Shown: piece after piece, positions 55,111 through 63,361 of the stretch
Numbering within the stretch: position 1 is the stretch's first letter
How the letters are laid out: the number at the start of each line of letters is the position of its first letter
DNA from: Streptomyces sp. 130
Lineage (GTDB): Bacteria; Actinomycetota; Actinomycetes; Streptomycetales; Streptomycetaceae
Assembly: GCF_007096885.1 (NCBI RefSeq)
Contig: NZ_VJNO01000013.1
Location: forward strand, 62,001 to 126,000
Length of the DNA: 64,000 bases
Reading direction: 5' to 3'
Notes under the pieces: model-generated
Database searches by the model: none
Told to the model about the DNA's origin: nothing
Seen by the model: the letters and a program-made list of their open reading frames with translations, nothing else
Program-made: the position numbers and the translations under genes

Positions 55111-55682
55111 GCCGTGCCACTTCCTTCCGCGTGCTGCTTGTCCCGGCGGGCCGGGCGGTCCGTGCCGTTCGATACGAGGACGTCGAAGAGGCCCCGGGCC
55201 TCGACCAGCGCCGTCCGCAGCCGCTCCGTGTCGCCCTCGCCGCTCTTCGCGGCGTGCACGCGCCGGTAGCCGTGGACGTGGTGGGCGTGGTGGACGGAGA
55301 GCGCGTCGCTCTGCTCGTCGAAGTCCTCGCCGTCGGGGAAGCCGAGATCCCGGGCCAGCTCCGCGAGGAGCGTGTCGGCCTCGGCCACCGCCTGCCGCGG
55401 CGCGTCGACGAACCGGTCCTGGACCCGCGCCCAGCGGGCGAGGTACCGCTCCCGCTCCTCGGGCGTCAGCGCACGCTCGTCCAGCGAGCCGTGCCGCTTC
55501 AGCCGTTCGTTCAGTTCGTGTTCGGCGGCCTTCGTGTCGCCGTCGTGCCGGGCCACGGCACGGTCGTACTCGGGTCCGAAACGCCGCCGCAGTCCGTGGC
55601 CGCCGTTCTTCCGGCCGAAGACGAGGAACGCTCCGGCGGCCACCACCACGACGACCGCGAGGATGATCACGAGGGTCGTCAT
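55107..55682 (-). CDS. Membrane-anchored conserved hypothetical protein
   Basis: A 191-residue protein: one N-terminal helix (LVIILAVVVVVAAGAFLVFG), then a charged helical domain with RFGPEYDRAVARHDGDTKAAEHEL and DRFVDAPRQAVAEADTL. Start is ATG 55682; GTG codons at 55688 and 55691 are alternatives. Known in Streptomyces as a conserved protein with no function. A sigma-B-type promoter lies about 105 bases upstream, pointing to stress control. Confidence 0.75.
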   Translation of the reverse strand: MTTLVIILAVVVVVAAGAFLVFGRKNGGHGLRRRFGPEYDRAVARHDGDTKAAEHELNERLKRHGSLDERALTPEERERYLARWARVQDRFVDAPRQAVAEADTLLAELARDLGFPDGEDFDEQSDALSVHHAHHVHGYRRVHAAKSGEGDTERLRTALVEARGLFDVLVSNGTDRPARRDKQHAEGSGTA

Positions 55683-55787
55683 CGTCACCACCCCCGGCGG
55701 TAGTCGGTCCGCAGGTCGCTGTGTTCCACTCCCACCACCCCTTCGGGTCCGTTGCCCGGCTCCGTTCCGGCCGGGCGTGACGCTCGT

Positions 55788-55812
55788 GTACCCCCGCGAA
55801 CGCGTTCGAGAC
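55788..55812 (-). promoter_or_regulatory. Sigma-B-like promoter of the membrane-anchored protein pair
   Basis: Minus-strand GTCT (55809-55812), 15 bases, GGGTAC (55788-55793) fits the Streptomyces sigma-B consensus GNNT-N14-16-GGGTAC/T exactly. It leaves a leader of about 100 bases before ATG 55682. Confidence 0.5.
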
Positions 55813-55907
55813 GCGGTGATTGCACGGTCTGCCGCTCAACAGGCGCCCCCGGGCGCCTCGGTAGGGTGGAAGGCGCCGCAGCAGGCGTACTCCGAGAGGG
55901 GATCACG

Positions 55908-56312
55908 GTGACCGAGCGCAAACCCGCGGGTGTCAGCTTCGAATCATGGGTGGACCAGCAGATCCGGGAGTCCGAACTCCGGGGCGACGTCTCCCGGCTG
56001 CCCGGGTTCGGCAAGCCGATCGAAGCGCTGAGCGCCCCGTACGACGAGGCCTGGTGGATCAAGTCGAAGATGCGGCGCGAAGGGGTGTCGGTGCTCCCGC
56101 CGGCGCTGGCGCTGCGCAAGGAGGCCGAGGACGTCGTCGCCGGACTGCCGGAGATCCGGACCGAGGCCGAGGTGCGCCGGGTGCTGACCGAGGTGAACGA
56201 CAAGATCCGCGAGGCCGTCCGCAGGCCCCCGCCGGGCCCGCTGCTCAACCTGCGCCCGTTCGACGTGGACGCCCTGGTGGCGCAGTGGCGCACCGGGCGC
56301 GCCGCCTCCTGA
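55908..56312 (+). CDS. DUF1992 (DnaJ-C28-like) protein
   Basis: A 134-residue protein from GTG 55908 with GAGAGGGG upstream. FESWVDQQIRESELRGDVSRLPGFGKPI and the block PPALALRKEAEDV are the hallmarks of DUF1992, found alone in bacteria and in the human DNAJC28. Function unknown. Single gene followed by a short GC-rich duplication. Confidence 0.88.
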   Translation: MTERKPAGVSFESWVDQQIRESELRGDVSRLPGFGKPIEALSAPYDEAWWIKSKMRREGVSVLPPALALRKEAEDVVAGLPEIRTEAEVRRVLTEVNDKIREAVRRPPPGPLLNLRPFDVDALVAQWRTGRAAS

Positions 56313-56359
56313 AGGGCCGGGGCCGCAAGGGGCCGGGGCCGCTTCCCGGAGGGGATGCG

Positions 56360-56365
56360 TAATAC
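56360..56365 (+). promoter_or_regulatory. TAATAC -10 box, leaderless GNAT start
   Basis: TAATAC ends 7 bases before ATG 56373. The only ribosome-site-like sequence (GGAGGGG) touches the alternative ATG at 56355 and is too close to work, so a leaderless start at 56373 is preferred. Confidence 0.4.
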
Positions 56366-56372
56366 TCGCCGC

Positions 56373-56864
56373 ATGAGATCAAGCGTTACGCCGCCGGGCC
56401 GTCGGCTGCCCGGCGGCCCGGTCCGCGTCAGGCGGGCGACCGCGCGCGACGCCAAGCGCCTCACCCGGCTCGTCCGGGCCTCGCGCGCCTACGAGGGCCC
56501 CTACGCGCCGATGGTCGCCGGGTACCGGGTGGGTCCCGACTACATCGAGGCCCATGAGGTCTTCGTGGCCGTCCGGGAGGCGACGGACCGCGTGCTCGGC
56601 TTCTACGCGCTCGTCCTGGACCCGCCGGAGCTGGACCTGCTCTTCGTCGCGGACGACGCCCAGGGCTCCGGCACCGGGCGGCTGCTGATCGGCCACCTGC
56701 GGGCGGAGGCGGACGCGCGGGGGCTGCCCGGCGTCCGCGTCGTCTCGCATCCCCCGGCGGAGGGCTTCTACCTGAGCATGGGCGCCGAGCGCACCGGCAC
56801 CGTACGGGCCGCGCCCCCGGCGGTGATGTGGGACAGGCCCGAACTCCTGCTGCCGGTCGCCTGA
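56373..56864 (+). CDS. GNAT family N-acetyltransferase
   Basis: A 163-residue protein starting MRSSVTPPG. The acetyl-CoA block reads LDLLFVADDAQGSGTGRLLIGHL, followed by GVRVVSHPPAEGFYLSMGAERTG. Substrate unknown. It is the fourth GNAT in the window, unrelated in detail to the others. It ends 10 bases before the convergent VOC gene. Confidence 0.85.
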   Translation: MRSSVTPPGRRLPGGPVRVRRATARDAKRLTRLVRASRAYEGPYAPMVAGYRVGPDYIEAHEVFVAVREATDRVLGFYALVLDPPELDLLFVADDAQGSGTGRLLIGHLRAEADARGLPGVRVVSHPPAEGFYLSMGAERTGTVRAAPPAVMWDRPELLLPVA

Positions 56865-56874
56865 GGCGCGCCCC

Positions 56875-57693
56875 TCAGCCGTCCGACGCGCGGTGGACGT
56901 CCGTGACGGTGAAGAGCCCGCCGTCCGGGTCCAGGAGCGTCGCCTCCCGGCCCTCCGGCTGCGACAGCTCCTCCACCAGGGAGCCCCCGTGCTCGCGGGC
57001 CCGCTCCACGGCGAGCGTCACGTCGTCCACCGGGAAGTTGACCTGCCAGTGCGGGCGGATCAGCGGATCGGGAGCCGCCTCGACCGCGCCGGAGCTGATC
57101 CGGGCCAGCTGGCGGCCCCCGCACTGGACGATCACCTCGTCCTTCGCGTACGACACCTCGCAGGCCCCCGGCTGCCCGCTCGCCCAGTCCAGCACCTCGC
57201 CGTAGAAGATCGCGGCGTCGAAGGCGCTCCGGGTGCGCAGCCGCAGCCAGGCGTGCGCGTGGTCGTCCGGTGCGGGCGGCGACGTCGCCGGCGCGGTCCG
57301 CTCCCAGATGCCGAATCCGGCGCCGTCCCGGTCGGCGGCGAGCGCGCCGCGGCCCTTGCCGAGCGTCAGCGGTCCCACCGCCATCGTGCCGCTGCGCTCG
57401 CGGATGCGGGAGGCGGCCACATCGGCGTCACGGACGGCGAAGTAGGGCGTCCAGGCCACCGCGACGCGGAAGGCGGTGGCCACGGCCCCGATGCCGGCGA
57501 CCGGGACGTCGCCCCGGCGGGCCACCGAGAAGTCGTCACCGAGCCTGCCCGGACGGAAGCTCCAGCCCATCACCGGGCCGTAGAACCGCTGGGCGGACTC
57601 CAGATCGCGGGTCATCAGATTGACCCAGCAGGGAGCGGCGGACCCGGTCAGGGCCGCCCGCGCGGGCGGCGTGCCGGGGGTGCTTGGGGTCAT
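56875..57693 (-). CDS. Two-domain VOC (glyoxalase/bleomycin resistance) protein
   Basis: A 272-residue protein starting MTPSTPGTPPA; two tandem VOC domains at about residues 20-130 (PCWVNLMTRDLESAQRFYGPVMGW) and 145-270 (WLRLRTRSAFDAAIFYGEVLDW), each forming half of a metal-binding barrel. Members act in resistance, isomerisation or dioxygenation; here no specific function can be given. Confidence 0.88.
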   Translation of the reverse strand: MTPSTPGTPPARAALTGSAAPCWVNLMTRDLESAQRFYGPVMGWSFRPGRLGDDFSVARRGDVPVAGIGAVATAFRVAVAWTPYFAVRDADVAASRIRERSGTMAVGPLTLGKGRGALAADRDGAGFGIWERTAPATSPPAPDDHAHAWLRLRTRSAFDAAIFYGEVLDWASGQPGACEVSYAKDEVIVQCGGRQLARISSGAVEAAPDPLIRPHWQVNFPVDDVTLAVERAREHGGSLVEELSQPEGREATLLDPDGGLFTVTDVHRASDG

Positions 57694-57762
57694 GGTGCCA
57701 CTGCCTTCGTGGAGGGTGCGGCAGATGTGCCGACGGGCTTCGGGACCGTCACCAAGCCTTGC

Positions 57763-57780
57763 CGGGAGCGGCCGCTCCCG
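57763..57780. terminator. 18-base perfect palindrome, probable terminator
   Basis: CGGGAGCGGCCGCTCCCG can fold as a 7-bp stem with a GGCC loop, 39 bases after the stop of the DUF6479-type gene (minus strand). It is also 70 bases upstream of the VOC start, so an operator role cannot be excluded. Confidence 0.45.
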
Positions 57781-57818
57781 CAAACGCGGCACCGCCCAGC
57801 ACCCCCGGGCGGGGCCGG

Positions 57819-58151
57819 TCAGTCGCGCTTGTCGTCGTCCTCGTGGCGGATCGGCTCGTTGCCGTGCTCACCGAGCTCGTACGGCGACAGGCCGCGCCCG
57901 TCCGCCGGGAAGCGGTCGTCGCCGTGGACGTCCGGCTTCTCCTCGTGGGTGCGGTGGCCGGGGCCGACCGGCTGCTCGTCCGGCCGGGGCGGGGGCAGCT
58001 CCTGGTCGTGCCGTCGCTTGCCCAGCAGGAAAGCGCCGATCAGCATGAGCACCAGGAGCACGCCGATCACGCCCAGCACGACGCCCGTCGCGCCGCGTCC
58101 GTCCGCGAGGGTGACCGCCAGGGAATTCAGGGCTCCATCCGAAACATCCAT
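57819..58151 (-). CDS. Small single-helix membrane protein (DUF6479-type)
   Basis: A 110-residue protein: helix GVVLGVIGVLLVLMLIGAFLLG at residues 21-42, then the basic KRRHDQELPPPRPDEQP and an acidic, Gly-rich tail. Resembles the DUF6479 family of Streptomyces (from memory). The ATG at 58151 directly follows a sigma-B-like promoter, implying a leaderless, stress-induced transcript; a longer start at 58205 is unlikely. Confidence 0.7.
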   Translation of the reverse strand: MDVSDGALNSLAVTLADGRGATGVVLGVIGVLLVLMLIGAFLLGKRRHDQELPPPRPDEQPVGPGHRTHEEKPDVHGDDRFPADGRGLSPYELGEHGNEPIRHEDDDKRD

Positions 58152-58160
58152 GCTTGCCGG

Positions 58161-58185
58161 ATACCCCAGGACACAGGCGTCACTC
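58161..58185 (-). promoter_or_regulatory. Sigma-B-like promoter
   Basis: Minus-strand GAGT (58182-58185), 15 bases, GGGTAT (58161-58166) matches the sigma-B consensus GNNT-N14-16-GGGTAC/T. The ATG is 9 bases after the -10, so transcription would start at or next to the start codon. Confidence 0.5.
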
Positions 58186-58225
58186 GGGGCAGCGATCGAA
58201 TTCATGTTTTAAGTGGATAAGGGCG

Positions 58226-58240
58226 CCGAAAACGTTTCGG
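58226..58240. promoter_or_regulatory. Inverted repeat CCGAAA-ACG-TTTCGG
   Basis: Same six-base arms and 3-base spacing as the repeat at 53644-53658. It lies between the DUF6479-type gene and the gene at 58359 and could serve either. The central ACGTTT also resembles LacI-family sites. Confidence 0.45.
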
Positions 58241-58358
58241 GCGGTGTGAGCACCGGCCGCGCCGGGCACGCGGGGGATTCCGGGCCGCTCCTGTCGCAGC
58301 CGACCGTGCGCGGGGTGAGCCTGGAGAGGACGGCAATGCCCCTTCGGAAGGAGCCGCG

Positions 58359-58751
58359 GTGAACAGCGCACAGGACAAGCGACAGGCCACGCAGGACCAC
58401 CACGACCAGGAGGTGTCGGTCGTCCTCAGCGAGTGCCCCGAGGACGACGCGCGCACCGTCTTCGACGTGCTGAGGGCCGCCTTCACCACCGACCGCTCCT
58501 CGGCCGACGTACCCCATGAGACCGCGGGCAAGCGGCCCACGGCGTGGTCCGCGACCGTCGACGTGTCCGAGGCCCGGGTGGTCTCGGGGGCCGTGACGCT
58601 CGGCGCCCCCGTCACGCTCGACGCGCAGGGCGGCTATCACGCCGTCGACCGGCTCCGGGGCGGGCTGGCCGACGCCTTCGCCGTCCGGGTGGTGGGCACG
58701 GTCTCGGGCGACCAGGAGGAAGAGGTGCGGCTGCGCCTGGAGAACAAGTAG
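58359..58751 (+). CDS. Conserved hypothetical protein
   Basis: A 130-residue protein from GTG 58359 with GGAAGGAG upstream. An N-terminal polar stretch is followed by VSVVLSECPEDDARTVFDVLRAAF and an alternating strand region (VDVSEARVVSGAVTLGAPVTLDAQGGYHAVDRL). No family recognised, no signal peptide or membrane helix. Monocistronic. Confidence 0.75.
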   Translation: MNSAQDKRQATQDHHDQEVSVVLSECPEDDARTVFDVLRAAFTTDRSSADVPHETAGKRPTAWSATVDVSEARVVSGAVTLGAPVTLDAQGGYHAVDRLRGGLADAFAVRVVGTVSGDQEEEVRLRLENK

Positions 58752-58847
58752 GCCGACTGCCCCATGCGGGGCCGCCGCGAGGGTCCGAGGCGGCCCTCGC
58801 ATCTGGTAGAAATCGGACAAAAGTGACTTCGTCGAAAGGTGTCGCGC

Positions 58848-59420
58848 GTGGACCCGACCAGTTCGTGGGAGGGCGGCGCCGCCGAACCGCCGGCGCCCGG
58901 CGACCTCCCCTCCGCCACCCTGACCCTGCACATCAACGGCACCGAGCGCACCCTCACCCTCGACCACCGCACCACCCTCCTGGACGCCCTGCGCCACCAC
59001 CTGGACCTCACCGGGGCGAAGAAGGGCTGCGACCACGGCCAGTGCGGCGCCTGCACCGTCCTCGTGGACGGCCGCCGCGCCAACAGCTGCCTGCTGCTGG
59101 CCGTCGCCCACGACGGGGCGCGCGTCACCACGGTCGAGGGCCTGGCGGACGGCGACCGGCTGCACCCGCTCCAGGAGGCGTTCCTGGAGCGGGACGCGTT
59201 CCAGTGCGGCTACTGCACACCGGGCCAGCTCTGCTCCGCCGCCGGCGTACTCGCCGAGGCCGGCCAGGGCCACCCCTCGCACGTCACCCCGCACGACGCG
59301 CCCGTCGCCGCACCAACCCGGCTCGACCCGCAGGAGATCCGGGAACGGATGAGCGGCAACCTCTGCCGGTGCGGCGCCTACCCGCGCATCGTCGAGGCCA
59401 TCGAGGACGTGGCGTCGTGA
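58848..59420 (+). CDS. Molybdenum aldehyde oxidoreductase, [2Fe-2S] subunit (PaoA/YagT-like)
   Basis: A 190-residue protein from GTG 58848 (GAAAGG 8 bases upstream). Two 2Fe-2S sites are visible: the plant-type CDHGQCGACTVLVDG and the C-terminal QCGYCTPGQ with NLCRCGAYPRI. It passes electrons from the molybdenum site to FAD. Unlike E. coli PaoA there is no Tat signal, so the complex is cytoplasmic. Coupled to the FAD subunit (GTGA overlap). Confidence 0.93.
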   Translation: MDPTSSWEGGAAEPPAPGDLPSATLTLHINGTERTLTLDHRTTLLDALRHHLDLTGAKKGCDHGQCGACTVLVDGRRANSCLLLAVAHDGARVTTVEGLADGDRLHPLQEAFLERDAFQCGYCTPGQLCSAAGVLAEAGQGHPSHVTPHDAPVAAPTRLDPQEIRERMSGNLCRCGAYPRIVEAIEDVAS

Positions 59421-60403
59421 AACCCTTCGCCTACCTGCGCGCCGAGACCGTCACCGACGCGGTACGCGCCTGCGCCGCCCACCCGGGCGCCAAGTTCCTC
59501 GGCGGCGGCACCAACCTGGTCGACCTGATGAAGCTCGGGGTGGAGACCCCCGGCATGCTGGTCGACGTCAGCCGGCTGCCGCTCGACCAGGTCACGGACA
59601 CCGCCGACGGGGGCCTGCGCATCGGCGCCACCGTGCGCAACAGCGACCTGGCCGCCCACCCCGCCGTACGGACCCGCTACCCGGCCCTGTCGCAGGCGCT
59701 GCTGGCCGGCGCGTCCGGGCAGCTGCGCAACATCGCGACCACCGGCGGCAACCTCCTCCAGCGCACCCGCTGCCCCTACTTCCAGGACACCTCCAAGCCC
59801 TGCAACAAACGCGAACCCGGCACCGGCTGCCCCGCCATCGAGGGCAACCACCGCGACCTCGCCGTCATCGGGCACTCCGAGGAGTGCGTCGCCACCCACC
59901 CCTCCGACATGGCCGTGGCCCTCGCCGCGCTCGACGCGGACGTGGTGCTGCACGGGCCGGAGGGCGAACGGACCGTCGCGGTGACCGGCTTCCACCGGCT
60001 GCCCGGCGACAACCCCGACGCCGACACGGTCGTCCGGCCCGGCGAGCTGGTCACCGAGGTGCTGCTGCCGCCCCTGGCCGACGGCACGGTCTGCCTCTAC
60101 CGCAAGGCCCGCGACCGCGCGTCCTACGCCTTCGCCCTGGCCTCCGTCGCCGCCGTCCTGCGCGTACGCGACGGGCGCGTCGAGCACGCGGCCCTGGCGT
60201 TCGGCGGACTCGCCCACCGCCCCTGGCGGGCCCGCGCCGCCGAGGAGATCCTGCGCGGCGCACCCGCCACCGACGCGACCTTCCTCCGGGCCGCCGACGC
60301 CGAGCTGGCCGGCGCCCGCCCCCTGCGCGACAACGCGTTCAAGGTCCGCCTCGCCCGGCACCTGGCCGTCGACGCCCTCGCCGAACTCACCGCCCGCACC
60401 TGA
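59417..60403 (+). CDS. Aldehyde oxidoreductase FAD subunit with extra Fe-S Cys set (PaoB/YagS-like)
   Basis: A 328-residue CoxM-type FAD protein. FAD motifs FLGGGTNLVDLMK and NIATTGGNLLQ are present. Between them and the C-terminal domain is an insert with Cys119, Cys129, Cys138 and Cys157 (RCPYFQD, PCNKREPGTGCPAIEG, SEECVATHPSDM), which marks the PaoB subgroup carrying an additional [4Fe-4S] cluster. Start GTG 59417 overlaps the preceding stop. Confidence 0.92.
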   Translation: MKPFAYLRAETVTDAVRACAAHPGAKFLGGGTNLVDLMKLGVETPGMLVDVSRLPLDQVTDTADGGLRIGATVRNSDLAAHPAVRTRYPALSQALLAGASGQLRNIATTGGNLLQRTRCPYFQDTSKPCNKREPGTGCPAIEGNHRDLAVIGHSEECVATHPSDMAVALAALDADVVLHGPEGERTVAVTGFHRLPGDNPDADTVVRPGELVTEVLLPPLADGTVCLYRKARDRASYAFALASVAAVLRVRDGRVEHAALAFGGLAHRPWRARAAEEILRGAPATDATFLRAADAELAGARPLRDNAFKVRLARHLAVDALAELTART

Positions 60404-60421
60404 AGAGCCGAGGATCCAGCC

Positions 60422-62521
60422 ATGAGCCAAGCCCCCCAGCCGCTCGGCGCGCCCGCCGTCCGCCGCGAGGGCCGCGCCAAGGTGACCGGCGCCGCGCGCT
60501 ACGCCGCCGAACGCGGCCTGCCCGGCTGCCTGTACGCCTGGCCGGTCCCCGCCTCCGTGCCCACCGGCCGGGTCACCGCCGTCCGCACCGTCGACGCCCT
60601 CGCCCACCCCGGCGTCCACTCCGTGCTCACCCACGACAACGCCCCGCGCCTGGCCGAGCCGGACGACCCGATCCTCGCCGTCCTCCAGGACGACCGGGTG
60701 CCCCACCGCGGCTGGCCCGTCGCGCTCGTCGTCGCCGACAGCCTCGCGAGCGCCCGGGCCGGAGCCGCCGCCCTCCACATCACGTACGAGACCACCCCGC
60801 ACGACGTCCTGCTCACCGAGGACCACCCCGGCCTCTACACCCCGGAACAGGCCAATGGCGGCTACCCCGCCGTCCGGGAACGCGGTGACTTCGACCGGGC
60901 CTTCGAGGCGTCACCGGTACGCGTCGACGTCACGTACACCCTGGAGCCGCTGCACAACCACCCCATGGAGCCGCACGCCACGACCGCGCACTGGTCGCCC
61001 GCCGGCCACCTCACCGTGTACGACTCCAGCCAGGGCGCCACCAAGGTCCGCGACAGCCTCGCCGCCGCCTTCGGGATCGGGACCGACCGGGTCACCGCCG
61101 TCTCCGAGCACGTCGGCGGCGGCTTCGGCTCCAAGGGCACCCCGCGCCCGCAGGCGGTGCTCGCCGCGATGGCCGCCCTGCACACCGGCCACCCCGTCGA
61201 ACTCGCCCTGCCCAGGCGGCAGATGCCCGCGCTCGTCGGCCACCGGGCGCCCACCGTGCAGCGCGTCAGGCTCGGCGCCGGCACCGACGGCACGCTCACC
61301 TCGGTCGCCCAGGAGATCATCACCCACACCTCCAGGGTCAAGGAGTTCGTGGAGCAGGCGGCCGTCCCCGCCCGCGTCATGTACGGCTCACCGCACAGCC
61401 GCACCGCGCACCGGGTCACCGCCCTCGACGTGCCCACCCCGTCGTGGATGCGCGCCCCGGGCGAGTGCCCCGGCATGTACGCCCTCGAATCCGCCATGGA
61501 CGAACTCGCGGCGGAACTCGGCGCCGACCCCGTCGAACTGCGGCTGCGCAACGACCCGGCCGACGAGCCCGACTCCGGCAAGCCCTTCAGCAGCCGGGGC
61601 CTGGCGGCCTGTCTGCGGGAGGGCGCCGAACGCTTCGGCTGGCAGGGCCGCGATCCGGCCCCAGGCGTCCGCCGCGAGGGCGCCCTGCTGCTCGGCACGG
61701 GCGTCGCCTCCGCCACCTACCCCGTCTACGCGAGCCCCAGCCACGCCTCGGCGCACGCCCGCCCGGACGGCACCTACCGCATCGCCGTCAACGCCACCGA
61801 CATCGGCACCGGCGCCCGCACCGTCCTCGCCCAGATCGCCGCCGAGGCGCTGGGCGCACCGCTGGACGACGTGGCCATCGACATCGGCGACAGCGACCTG
61901 CCCGACGCCCCGCTGGCCGGCGGCTCGTCCGGCACCGCCTCCTGGGGCTGGGCCGTGCACAAGGCCGCCTCCGGGCTCGCGGCGGAGCTCGCGGCGCGCA
62001 CCGGGCCGCTGCCCGCCGAAGGGGTGACCGTCACCGCCGACACCGCCGAGGAGACCGCCGAGGAATCCCCGTACGCCCGCCACGCCTTCGGGGCGCACTT
62101 CGCCGAGGTCGCCGTCGACACCCGCACCGGCGAGGTCCGGGTGCGCCGGATGCTCGGCGTCTTCGCGGCCGGCCGCATCCTCAACCCCCGTACCGCACGG
62201 TCCCAGTTCATCGGCGGCATGACCATGGGCATCGGCATGGCCCTGACCGAGGGCTCCACCCTGGACCCGGTCCACGGCGACTTCACCGAGTGCGACCTCG
62301 CCTCCTACCACGTCCCCGTCTGCGCCGACGTGGCCGCCGTCGACGCGTACTGGATCGAGGAGGACGACCCCCACCTCAACCCCATGGGCAGCAAGGGCAT
62401 CGGCGAGATCGGCATCGTCGGCGCCGCCGCGGCCGTCGGGAACGCCTTCCGGCACGCGACCGGCGTCCGCCTGCGCACCCTGCCCCTCACACCCGACCGG
62501 GTGCTCACCCACCTGGCCTGA
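60422..62521 (+). CDS. Aldehyde oxidoreductase molybdenum-cofactor subunit (PaoC/YagR-like)
   Basis: A 699-residue catalytic subunit of the xanthine oxidase family. It shows VGGGFGSKG, MRAPGECPGMYALE (cofactor binding), TDIGTGARTVL and near the end GSKGIGEIGIVGAAAAV, whose Glu is the catalytic base. With the two genes before it, it forms an oxidoreductase probably acting on aromatic or other aldehydes. It requires molybdopterin cytosine dinucleotide and an XdhC-type maturation factor, which is not in the window up to its end. Confidence 0.93.
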   Translation: MSQAPQPLGAPAVRREGRAKVTGAARYAAERGLPGCLYAWPVPASVPTGRVTAVRTVDALAHPGVHSVLTHDNAPRLAEPDDPILAVLQDDRVPHRGWPVALVVADSLASARAGAAALHITYETTPHDVLLTEDHPGLYTPEQANGGYPAVRERGDFDRAFEASPVRVDVTYTLEPLHNHPMEPHATTAHWSPAGHLTVYDSSQGATKVRDSLAAAFGIGTDRVTAVSEHVGGGFGSKGTPRPQAVLAAMAALHTGHPVELALPRRQMPALVGHRAPTVQRVRLGAGTDGTLTSVAQEIITHTSRVKEFVEQAAVPARVMYGSPHSRTAHRVTALDVPTPSWMRAPGECPGMYALESAMDELAAELGADPVELRLRNDPADEPDSGKPFSSRGLAACLREGAERFGWQGRDPAPGVRREGALLLGTGVASATYPVYASPSHASAHARPDGTYRIAVNATDIGTGARTVLAQIAAEALGAPLDDVAIDIGDSDLPDAPLAGGSSGTASWGWAVHKAASGLAAELAARTGPLPAEGVTVTADTAEETAEESPYARHAFGAHFAEVAVDTRTGEVRVRRMLGVFAAGRILNPRTARSQFIGGMTMGIGMALTEGSTLDPVHGDFTECDLASYHVPVCADVAAVDAYWIEEDDPHLNPMGSKGIGEIGIVGAAAAVGNAFRHATGVRLRTLPLTPDRVLTHLA

Positions 62522-62548
62522 CCGAAATGTTGCGCGACCGGCCCAGCC

Positions 62549-62570
62549 GGGTCACCCTGTGGAGTGACCC
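62549..62570 (+). terminator. Hairpin after the molybdenum subunit gene
   Basis: GGGTCAC pairs with GTGACCC (7 bp, 8-base loop), 28 bases after the stop. Confidence 0.5.
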
Positions 62571-62657
62571 AGAAGAGACATCTGCTCACTCTTCGTATTC
62601 GGGGGTCGTTGGTTCAACGAGGCGAAGTCGTGGGCCTCGATGTGAGGAGCCTCGACG

Positions 62658-63185
62658 ATGACCGTTCCACTCGACCGGCACTATCTGGTCGAACTCCAGG
62701 TTTCCGCAGACCGCGTGGACCAGCTGCGACGCATAATCGCGGCCCACCTGCGGCACTGGAGTCTCGAACTCCACGTACGGCCCGTGTGCCGTGCCGTGGA
62801 GGAGCTGCTGACCAATGTCCACCGGCACGTCGGTGACGACAACCGCTGCGTCGTCGAACTCCGCTGGTCCGGACGGCACCTCACGGTCTCCGTCGCCGAC
62901 AACGGCTCCGAGATGCCGCGGCTGCTCCACGAGGGCGGCGGCCTGAGCCGGGTCATGGCCCTCAGCGACAGCTGGGGCACCTGCCGGACCGCCGACGGCA
63001 AGGTCGTCTGGTTCACCCGGTACGCCCAGGAGCCCCAGCACATCGAGCTGGTGCCGCTGCCGCCGCTGCCCGGCGTCCGCGAGTCCCGCCGCCCGCCGGC
63101 CGCGGTCGCGGAGATCCCCGAACCGGTCCCGGCCGCCGCCGACGAGACCGTCCCCGTCCCCGACGCCGCCCCCGCGCTCGTCTGA
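62658..63185 (+). CDS. RsbW-like ATP-binding protein (HATPase_c anti-sigma type)
   Basis: A 175-residue protein. The GHKL fold appears as CRAVEELLTNVHRHV (N box) and VADNGSEMP (G1 box). Streptomyces has many such short kinases, used as anti-sigma factors or in signalling. The C-terminal 50 residues are Pro/Ala/Val rich and probably disordered. GAGGAG lies upstream of the ATG. No partner anti-anti-sigma gene is adjacent. Confidence 0.88.
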   Translation: MTVPLDRHYLVELQVSADRVDQLRRIIAAHLRHWSLELHVRPVCRAVEELLTNVHRHVGDDNRCVVELRWSGRHLTVSVADNGSEMPRLLHEGGGLSRVMALSDSWGTCRTADGKVVWFTRYAQEPQHIELVPLPPLPGVRESRRPPAAVAEIPEPVPAAADETVPVPDAAPALV

Positions 63186-63213
63186 GACACACGCCCCCGC
63201 CCCACCGCGGGCC

Positions 63214-63266
63214 CCCGGCCGGCGCGGATCGCATGCCCCGAGCACGCATGATCCGCGCCGGCCGGG
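63214..63266. terminator. Long strong hairpin terminator
   Basis: A 17-bp perfect stem (63214-63230 with 63250-63266) extended by an inner ATGC pairing after a small bulge; about 21 pairs in all. It closes the RsbW-like gene, 29 bases after its stop. Confidence 0.8.
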
Positions 63267-63361
63267 TATGCGGTGGCGGGGGCGGTGCCGCGCACGGCCC
63301 GCGTTGCGGGCGGGCCCGCCGCGCGGCACGGTCGGAGTACCGAGGCAAGGAGGCCACAGGC

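Noticed and set aside
56314..56343. Direct repeat of GGGCCGGGGCCGC
   Set aside because: Short, very GC-rich and likely a slippage product; no evidence of function.
62595..62635. GGTTCAA-containing stretch resembling a tRNA T-loop
   Set aside because: No acceptor, D or anticodon arms can be built around it.
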